Below the pieces are notes generated by a model. That model saw only the letters and a program-made list of their open reading frames with translations. It had not been told where the DNA came from and ran no database searches. Below are positions 56,471-64,000 of a stretch of DNA of 64,000 nt, in pieces. The DNA is taken from assembly GCA_963921825.1 (NCBI GenBank), contig OY997595.1, positions 17,477,228 to 17,541,227 on the forward strand, read 5' to 3'. This stretch comes from Erodium maritimum. Its lineage: Eukaryota > Streptophyta > Magnoliopsida > Geraniales > Geraniaceae. Within the stretch, counting starts at the first letter, position 1, and the number at the start of each line of letters is the position of its first letter. The position numbers and the translations under genes were made by a program.

Positions 56471-58251
56471 ATGAAACTCTTTGGCTCCGCCTCACAGTGT
56501 CGTCTTCATTTGTCTAGGGTTTTTCTGTACTCGACCCAATCTCAAGCCGCCTCGATCTACAGTCGGGTTTGGCCACTTCGACATCAAACGGCCACGATTA
56601 CACAGGTGCTGCATCGATGGGTCGAAGAGGGCAGAGAGCTCAAGCAAGCGGAGATTCACGGCACCATCAAGATGCTCCGGAAATTCCACCACTTCGAAGC
56701 AGCTCTCCTGGTATGCATACTTCATATCACAATCACTGTGCTCTGGACCTCTCTTAACTCTTACTTTTAGCACTTCATAATTCTCTTGTGTGTTGAGTGG
56801 AGGAAAGCATATAAAATGCCTTCATATGTGATTGGAAGTGGAGTATTCAAAAACTGAAATGAGGTGGGATAAGAGCCTGAGAGAAGATTTGGGTGTTTTT
56901 GTTTGGTTCTTATTGTTTATATGGAGCAATGGGTTCTCGGAGAGAAGAGAAATTCACTGCCAACTTCAGATTGCATTGTCACTTGTTATTTTATATGCAT
57001 TGACACAACTCCTTCCTGTCTAGTGTGTGTAACTTTGTTTCATGAAATTTCATTGAAGATTTAAGCTTGCTACTCAACAACTGATTACTGAGTTTTTTTA
57101 CTCTCATAATTAGCCTTCCTGAATCCCGACTCTTGTTCTTATATCAGGTATTAGACTGGATGATAGACAAAGGCACCTATAATCTGTCACATCAACACGT
57201 AGCTATTCGGCTGGATTTGTTAGCGAGAGCTCGCAATCTAACCGAAGCAGAGAAGTATTTTGATAGGATTCCAAACAGCTTGAAAGTCGGTCACGTTTAT
57301 GGAGCTCTTCTCAATTGCTATGCATGCCACAACTGTTTGGATAAAGCTGAGGCCATTATGCAAAAGAATAGGGAGTTGGGTTTTTTCGATACGCCGCTGC
57401 CTTACAATATAATGTTAAACCTCTACTCTAAGACGGGCAAACATGAGAAAATCGACAGTCTTATGCGAGAAATGGAAGAGAAGGGAATCAAGCCTGATGC
57501 CACCACATATAGCATCCGATTGAATGCATTTGCTGCCACTTCCAGTCTAGAGTCCATGGAGAAGTTCATAATGAAAATGGAAGCGGATCCAAAAGTCAAA
57601 ATGAGTTGGGATATTTATTTGTCGACAGCAAATCGTTGCTTGAAAAACGGAGCAACTGAAAAGGCTTTGGCAATGCTGAAGAGAGCAGAGGCTTGCATAG
57701 GGTCAAGAACAGGGAAGGGGGCATATGAGATCCTCATCACCTTGTATGCTACTATTGGATATAAAGATGAGGTGTATTGCATATGGGACCTGCTTAAAAG
57801 CTCGGGCAGATTACAGAACTCAGGGTATCGTGCTATGATAAGTTCATTAACGAAGTTGGATGACTTTGATGGTGCCCAAAAGATATTGGTGGATTGGTTA
57901 AATTGCCATGATGAGTTTGAGATTCAGATTCCTGGCATGCTGATCAATGCTTGTCACAAGAAGGGTCTTTTGGACAAGGCTGAAGCAATTGTGAGCAACC
58001 TTATTGAGCATGGGAAGGAGCCGGATTCAATCATATGGGATCAGTTGGCCTCTTGGTATTGTACTGACCAGCGCATCGACAAAGCAGTGGAGATGATGAA
58101 GAAAGCGGCCCTGGTAGATAAACCGCAAGGATATTTGCCTAACCAGGCAACTGTGTCTGCTTGTCTCAAATACCTGAAAAAGCAAGGAGATGTTGAGGCA
58201 GCCATGGATCTATTGAGGCTGAAGCTCAGATTACCTCCTACCACCTCTTAG
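56471..58251 (+). CDS. P-class pentatricopeptide repeat protein, mitochondrial, two exons
   Basis: Exons are 56471-56710 and 57148-58251 with a phase-0 GT..AG intron, giving 447 residues. The N-terminus (MKLFGSASQCRLHLSRVFLY, then STQSQAAS) is basic and hydroxylated, consistent with a mitochondrial presequence. Tandem 35-residue helical repeats follow, for example HVYGALLNCYACHNCLDKAE, PLPYNIMLNLYSKTGKHEKI and GIKPDATTYSIRLNAFAATS. It ends with TVSACLKYLKKQGDVEAAMD and a short basic tail. No E or DYW domain is present, so editing-deaminase activity is not expected. It resembles the At2g20710/At4g21705 group of short P-class proteins thought to bind organelle RNA. The RNA target cannot be read from sequence. 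Confidence 0.92.
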
Positions 58252-58429
58252 GAGTTGTATCGGGTGAGTTGTTGAAAATTATATGCAGATGATGTCTTCC
58301 TCTTTTTAGAAGGAAAGACATGGTATTCAGCCAATCTTGTCGGGCATTTTTGTTTTAATGAAAAATAGGAACCTGGAAAGAACTATGAACTGTCATAAGT
58401 TTAGAAATTATAAATGAATCAACATATGC

Positions 58430-60200
58430 AAAAGGGATGTGAAAATCAGGAAAGGCCAACACTGGTGCCCGAGTGTTTGCTATCAGTAGAGCCTTAAAAG
58501 CAACCAAAGCCTTCGAATTCCAAGTGAATTTATCCCTCCCTTCAATAAAATGACGCGTGAGACTTAAAATAATCCTGAAGCTGTTTCATGGTAGTAGGTA
58601 TAGCCGTATAGGCCCATTGAGAACACCTTCAATTTTCTTGACATCCATGTTAACCCAAGACTACAATTTAGAGTACTTGAAAATAGCTTATCCTCTCGTT
58701 TTTTTTATAAGCAAAGCATTATATAAATGTCACATTTTTCAAAGTCAGAAAAGAGATGGAATTGTCTAGCTACAGACATGAAGAAGATACCGATAACAGA
58801 CTCGAGCGTTGGCATGACAGCTCAGCCTCATGACTATTCCAACATGAGAGATGAAAGGTCTAAAAACAGGATATGACAATCAAATAAGCACAAATGGAAA
58901 CGGCTAAAAAAATTGAGACTCAAACCCGAATATAGCCACTATGAAGCACTAAAAAAAAGGTCTAAAACCCAGATATGTCAACCATAAAGCTCTTTAAAGC
59001 TAGCCGTCTTCCAAAGTAAACACCAAAAACCTAACCCGAACTTGAGGAGGAACTGTATCTCATCGGCACCCCAACTCAGCGAGTTAAAAGACACCGACAC
59101 GCCGACGACCAACATCGCATACCGGTAGAGATAAATCAGTGCAAAAACGCTAAACCTCATAAACCAAAAGAAGAAGGACATCTCGATTTCCAAGGCCTAA
59201 AGACTCAGTACAACCTGTCATAAGCCAACACCTAATGAATGACGGGCCCCGCAATAAAGGTAGGAGTGCAAGGAAAATCGAAATGATCTTAAATCTAGGG
59301 AAGAGCAGGAATCCTAAAAGGTACAGATAAGGCTTAAGGAGAGACAAGAACCAAACCATCCGTGACGACGAGTGACTAGGCCAGAAGCACAAAAAATCCA
59401 AGCTCGGAAACGCCTCCCACGGTGAAATTGGACAAAGACAGCCGAAAGCCACCCCGATCTTGTCCGGAAAACAGCCAAGCAACCCGCTGAGTCAGGCCCA
59501 CACATTGGACCAGCCCCAGGCGCTAGCCCAACATGACCAAGCCCAACCCAAGGACCAAAGTCCGGCCCAATGATGAAGCCCAGCAACCAAACACAACCTG
59601 TCCCGAAAGCTTCCGACCCGAAACAGGAAACATCAGACCCGACTGCCACACCGGAACAGACACCTCCGCCGCAAGCGCTCCGTCGTCGGCCAAGATCCGC
59701 AGCCACCATTCCCACACGAACACCACCAAACCCTCTCTCAAACTTCTTTGACGAGAAAACATAAGAGCCATCAGTGCACCCGAACCAGTCTCACGACCGC
59801 GCAAGCACGCCGAAACAGGACCAAAACAACAAAAAGAGGGGAGCTGACGACCGGAAAGAGGAAGAAGAAGCAGATCTGAGCACTTAGAACTCAAACCAGA
59901 GCACCAAAACTGCAAGCAGCGAGCTAGCCGACGATCCACACCGATCCCCAACAAAACTGACGGAGTAGCGGGCGCCACACTTGGATCTACGAGAACCCGA
60001 CGTCGAAGATCTCGCCTCGAAAGCCGGTCAGGGCTAACTTTAGGTGTTGTGCATTGTCATCCAATGAACTTATATTAACATTGATGTCGTCGAAGAAAAC
60101 CAAGCAAAAATATGTAGCCCCGTGCAGTTCATCAAGAAATTTCTCGACTAGAAGAACGGGTAAACAATTTTTTATTGCCATCACATTTGAGTGGGCATAG
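58430..60200 (-). pseudogene. Ty3/gypsy reverse-transcriptase relic, split by a retroposon
   Basis: On the minus strand 60010-60190 reads IKNCLPVLLVEKFLDELHGA and VFFDDINVNIS then HLKLAL, the gypsy RT start and the FFDDI catalytic region with the middle deleted. 58430-58698 continues with REDKLF, VNMDVKKIEGVLNGP and FTWNSKALVAFKALL, the RT/RNase-H junction. Stops and deletions make it inactive. The two halves are separated by the retroposon at 58699-60010. Confidence 0.65.
58699..60010 (-). mobile_element. Retroposon with A-rich tail inserted in gypsy RT
   Basis: The minus-strand body is GC-rich at its 5' end (59470-60000, several short ORFs without family) and ends TTTGCTTATAAAAAAAA at 58699. 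Flanking sequence on both sides belongs to one gypsy RT relic, which defines the insertion. No convincing target duplication was found. It resembles the element at 17636 in having a GC-rich head, no reverse transcriptase and a GCT(G/T)ATAAAAAAAA tail. Confidence 0.55.
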
Positions 60201-60525
60201 TCAATTCAAAGTCGCCAAAAATTTTCCTTTACAACAAGGGACAAAAAATTGTCCTGCTTATAGGATTTCCAAAATTAATCCTTCTATCTAAGGTTTTTGA
60301 AGCGTCAAGTGCCGATAGGGTTGCGGTTTAAATGGTTTGGAATCATCCAACAAGGGAATGACATGATTATGAGTTCTTGATGGAGAAAGCCTGTGTGAAA
60401 GTTCGAACAAAGACACAAATGTGTGTAAGAGGGACTTAATTGGTTAAGGTAAGAACAACCATAATATAGGCAAATTGAGACGTTAAATTGATGGGTCAAA
60501 TATATAGTCGGATTCAGTAAGTCTT

Positions 60526-63495
60526 TGTCACGCACGCCCCAAATCCAGTTTTGACCGGGCTCGAGACAAGAACTCGAAAAATAATAAAAGTGAATTTTAA
60601 ATACAAATCAACTACAAATGTTAAGTTTCAAAATAACAGATCCAACAAATAAAGCATGAGTCAACCGCTCAAATCTGAACTATTTAAAACATAGTTTAGT
60701 AAAACAAAAGAGTACGTCTCTAACATAAACATCACTCGGACCCTCCACGAGCTCCCGAGCCCTGAAACGTCCTCTAAGCCTACTCAACAATGAAACCTGT
60801 AAAAAACAGTAAACACGAAGGGGGTGAGCTTACGCTCAGTAGGAAAAAAAGTAGTAAAGTAAAAGAACCCCCGCTTTTCCAACAAAAGTTCTGATTAGTA
60901 CAATTAACCAAAAGACACCATAATCAAAGATCCACAATAATTACAATAATTAATAAAACAATAACTCAAAAGGGATTAACAGGGAAACAGTTTATTCACC
61001 AAAAAAACCAATTAAGGAAACACATGGTTGCTGAAATATAGATAATTTAAACCATTAGCCTACGATTCATACAGAAACCAATACATCGTACCGGAATGCC
61101 CCTCGGTCGCGATGGGGACGCATATCATCGGGGCTCCCGGAAATGTTCCCACAAGGAACACATATCATCGAGGCTCCCGGAAACGTCTCCAAAGGAACAC
61201 AGATCATCGGGGTGAAACAAGACATCCTCCTGGAAATATCCCTGAAGGGACACATATCATCGAAGTGAAACAAGTCTCTCCAGAACACGTAGCATCGGAA
61301 TGAGACAACAATATACCATGTCGGAGTATCCCTCGGCCTAGTTTTCCCGGAACACACACATCGGGGCAATAAATAATACAAATACCAGAATGCTCGTCGA
61401 TCTTCCCGGAATTCGCATCGGGGTAAACACAATACCGGAATTCGCATCGGTCTTCCCGGAATTCACATCGGGGTAACACAATTTGTCGGCCTAGTAACTA
61501 CCCTACACCGGCATTCCCATCGGTGTAGGTACCATACCGGAACACAACCCTTCTTGGAAGACACAACAAGAGAATAACACGCATCACAAGTCATAGTTCA
61601 ACACAACTTAGCAAACCCAAACAATCTTACCACAACACGTCACATAGAATTCATACCATCAATCACGCTTACCGGTATGACTTACCAACCACGTTCCATC
61701 GGTCTATCACTCACCCGATCATACCACGAGGCACAATCACATTCATTCCATACATTCAACCAATCATATCTCCACACAAACGTTCACATTGCATTCATCT
61801 CAATTCATCTGGTTTAATATGACTCTTGTATTATCCGAAGAATGACAAAAGCATCGGCATTTGAGACAATTGAACACAACCACAATCAATCATAAGGCTC
61901 GTCATGGCCATTCTACCAGCATGACAATTTCCCAAAGTATTGAAAGCGATTAAACTAGTGAATCACATCCTATAGGCATACTAGACTCTTCCGGTTATTA
62001 ATATAATTGAAAGCGGCTATTCTAGTGAATCACATCATATATGCAAACTAGGACCTTTCTGGTTATTAATTATCCTATAGGCATACTATTAGCATTCTTT
62101 AAATTAAGAGTGGAGTTTACTACTCTTCCCTACCTTTAATTCTCCAACGCTTAATACTCCTAGTTGTTGACGTCCTGGCTAGCTTCCTCCCCGTCTTCTT
62201 ACGTGGTGCAAGGGCCTCCTCCTCCGTCAAGTCTCGGTCCAAGGTCTTGGATCACAAATTAATGCTATAATTAATAACTAAGCAAAGACGGTTTTAAAGT
62301 AAACTACCAAAATTACCCTCAACGATGAAAACTTGGGCTAAAAGGCAATTTGGGCCCAAACTAGGCCCAACTCGGACAACCCACACTTCTGGAAACTGGC
62401 CCAGAATGAGACCCGTTCCGTGCCACTCAGAGGGCCGGAATGTGACCCGTTCCATGCCACTCAGAGGGCCGGAATGAGACTCGTTCCGTGCCACTCAGAG
62501 GGCCGGAATGTGACTCGCTCCGTGCCACTCAGAGGGCCGGAATGTGACCTGTTCCGTGCCACTCAGAGGGCATAAATGTGACCCTTTCCATGCCTCGTTC
62601 CGTATCAGATCTGGGCAACCCCAACCCCTTCTTATCCAACTCCGTTTCTACGAAAAACTACTCCAAAAACACCATTTTTACCATCATCAAGCTCCAAAAA
62701 CAGTCATCCAAACTCCCAAAACTCAACACCCTCAATGGGTTTCCTCCAAACATCAACAAATTAATCAAAACCAACCTAAAGTTCACTATTCTTCAACAAA
62801 AAGCATCATCTAACAATACTAACACAAAGCTCAACAAGTTCTAGCAGTTTACTTAAACACCCACAACTCAAAAGTGAATGGATGAAGGATTTAAGGGTTT
62901 ACTTACCTTAGAGATTGAATGAGGATGAAGATGGTGTGATTTGGAGAAGATTTGAGAAGAATTTCACCCCAAAAGCTTGCATTTTCCCCTTTGCTTCTTC
63001 TCTAAGTTTGGGAGCTCTTCTTTCTTCTTCCTCTAGCAGTTTTCGGCCAGCACAATAATGATCTGAAAAATGATCCTCCAAATGCCCCTTTAACCTAATA
63101 GTGGATTGGCCAAAATACCCTTGAGTTTCCTTTCTTCCCTTTAGCAATAGTGAGGGTAAATGGGTCTTTAGAGGCCCATTTCTTCTCCTCCAAGCCACAA
63201 AAGAAAAGTGTCCTAGTGGGGACCATCTAGTCTTCAAATAAAATCCAGCACCTTAATTAATTATGATTTAGTCGATAAAACGTTCTCATTTGACCAAAAA
63301 TTGACTTTTCCAATATTACAGTCAAATTAAAGGAAATGGCCCAACTAAGCTAACTGTGATGACGGCTAAGCTTTTTGGGCCCTGGAAAGGTCCTGAACGA
63401 CTCCCAGAGTCATCGGTTGACTTTTCCGGCCGACAGTCAAACTTCGCAAAAAAAATCACCGGTTCGACCGGGATCGACCGAGGGCAGTTCTTACA
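60526..63495 (-). mobile_element. Gypsy 3' LTR (about 2.97 kb), related to the solo LTR at 9261
   Basis: On the minus strand the LTR begins TGTAAGAACTGCCCTCGG (63495), just after the pol end and an AAGAGGGTAGAT purine tract, and ends GTGCGTGACA (60526). 60526-62100 is the reverse complement of most of the solo LTR, including the inverted-repeat terminus and the CCGATG/CCGGAA array. The segment 62112-62270 carries, on the minus strand, an ACGT core (CCACGTAAG) and an AGTATTAAGCG TATA-like motif, a likely promoter. The left boundary is well defined; the start at 63495 is inferred from pol position. GTCTT (60521-60525) would be the target site, its partner lying beyond the window. Confidence 0.62.
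62400..62597. repeat. 34-bp tandem repeat within the gypsy LTR
   Basis: Five full units plus a partial sixth of GCCGGAATGTGACCCGTTCC then GTGCCACTCAGAGG differ by a few substitutions each. Units are contiguous with no spacers, so it is not a CRISPR array. Confidence 0.92.
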
Positions 63496-64000
63496 ATCTA
63501 CCCTCTTAAAAGAATTTCGTCCTCGAATTTTAAAAGAGAGGTACCTCAATGGTCAAACAGGCTGGGGTACCTCGCGCTCCCAGGTCGACTCAGCTCCTTG
63601 GTGCTTCCACTGCACTCGTACTAGAGGAATAGTCTTGCCACCCAGTACCTTCTCCCGCGTAACCAAAATCCTGACTGGCTGCTCCTCATACGAAACATCA
63701 TCAGCTGTTTTGATGTCCGTCCACTCGATAACGTGGGAGGGGTCCGTAGTGTACTTCCACAGTTTGGAAACGTGGAAGACATTATGAACGTTCCCAAGCT
63801 ACGGTGGCAATGAAAGGCGGTAAGAAACGGCTCCAACTCTGCCCAAGATCTCAAAAGGTCCGATAAAACGTGGGGCCAACTTGCCTCCGCCGCGGTTGAA
63901 CCGCAATAATTCCTTCTTCGGGCTCACCCTCAGAAACACGTGATCACCAACTGCAAACTCAAGAGGTCGGCGTCTTCTATCTGCATAACTCTCATGTAGG
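63496..64000 (-). pseudogene. Ty3/gypsy pol C-terminus (integrase tail/chromodomain-type), cut by the window edge
   Basis: On the minus strand the translation gives SYADRRRRPLEFAVGDHVFL, RVSPKKELLRFN, KLAPRFIGPFEILGRVGAVS, VHNVFHVSKLWKYTTDPSHV, YEEQPVRIL and TIPLVRVQWKHQGAESTWER, the usual end of a Tekay/Del-like pol with a chromodomain-like tail. Stops replace normal residues near 63800 and 63560, so it is defective. The rest of the element lies right of the window. Confidence 0.85.

Noticed and set aside
62400-62597. Possible CRISPR-like array
   Set aside because: The 34-bp units are contiguous with no unique spacers and lie in a plant gypsy LTR. It is a simple tandem repeat.
63356-63787. 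143-codon plus-strand ORF near the right edge
   Set aside because: It is the antisense shadow of the gypsy pol C-terminus on the minus strand.

Overview
The window is nuclear DNA from a flowering plant, almost certainly a eudicot. Supported genes have GT-AG introns and belong to plant-only or plant-typical families (QWRF/augmin-8, GAUT10 pectin glycosyltransferase, Tic20 plastid import, P-class PPR, LRR-XII receptor kinase). About half of the 64 kb is plant transposable elements. No CRISPR array, operon or rRNA gene was seen. The species cannot be named from the sequence.

Layout: 1-3 kb is a hAT element with a second hAT inside it. A two-exon coiled-coil membrane protein gene (3197-4490, +) follows, then a four-exon small mitochondrial membrane protein (4896-7464, -). 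7.7-11.7 kb is decayed copia and gypsy gag with a 1.85-kb solo LTR. A six-exon QWRF gene (12381-14407, -) is next. 14.7-22.1 kb holds PIF/Harbinger elements and a LINE-tailed retroposon. GAUT10 (22500-25111, -) and a three-exon TIC20-family gene (26881-28730, -) follow. A young copia element spans 30189-35262. Another Harbinger transposase copy (37997-40620) contains a hAT. A 42-codon gene lies at 41260-41388 (+), and a Harbinger Myb-like element with an intact ORF at 41849-44027. 44.5-50.6 kb is a broken LRR receptor-kinase locus with a duplicated kinase exon and an L1-ORF1-like retroposon inserted in it. An intact LRR-XII receptor kinase (51372-54634, -), a short unknown ORF (55.3-55.6 kb) and a PPR gene (56471-58251, +) follow. 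The right end is gypsy sequence carrying another retroposon, then a long LTR and the 3' part of a gypsy pol running off the edge.

The host genes are unrelated housekeeping, organelle and defence genes with no sign of joint function. The most system-like feature is the Harbinger set. Four separate elements of about 2 kb with similar GAGCA-type ends and 3-bp target duplications each carry only one of the two proteins the superfamily needs. Two carry the Myb-like partner (one intact) and two carry the DDE transposase (both broken). Each has its own TATA box ahead of its start codon.

All gene models were assembled by eye from splice signals and reading-frame continuity. Exon coordinates are given where the phases close exactly. 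Similarity statements rest on remembered family features, not on a search.
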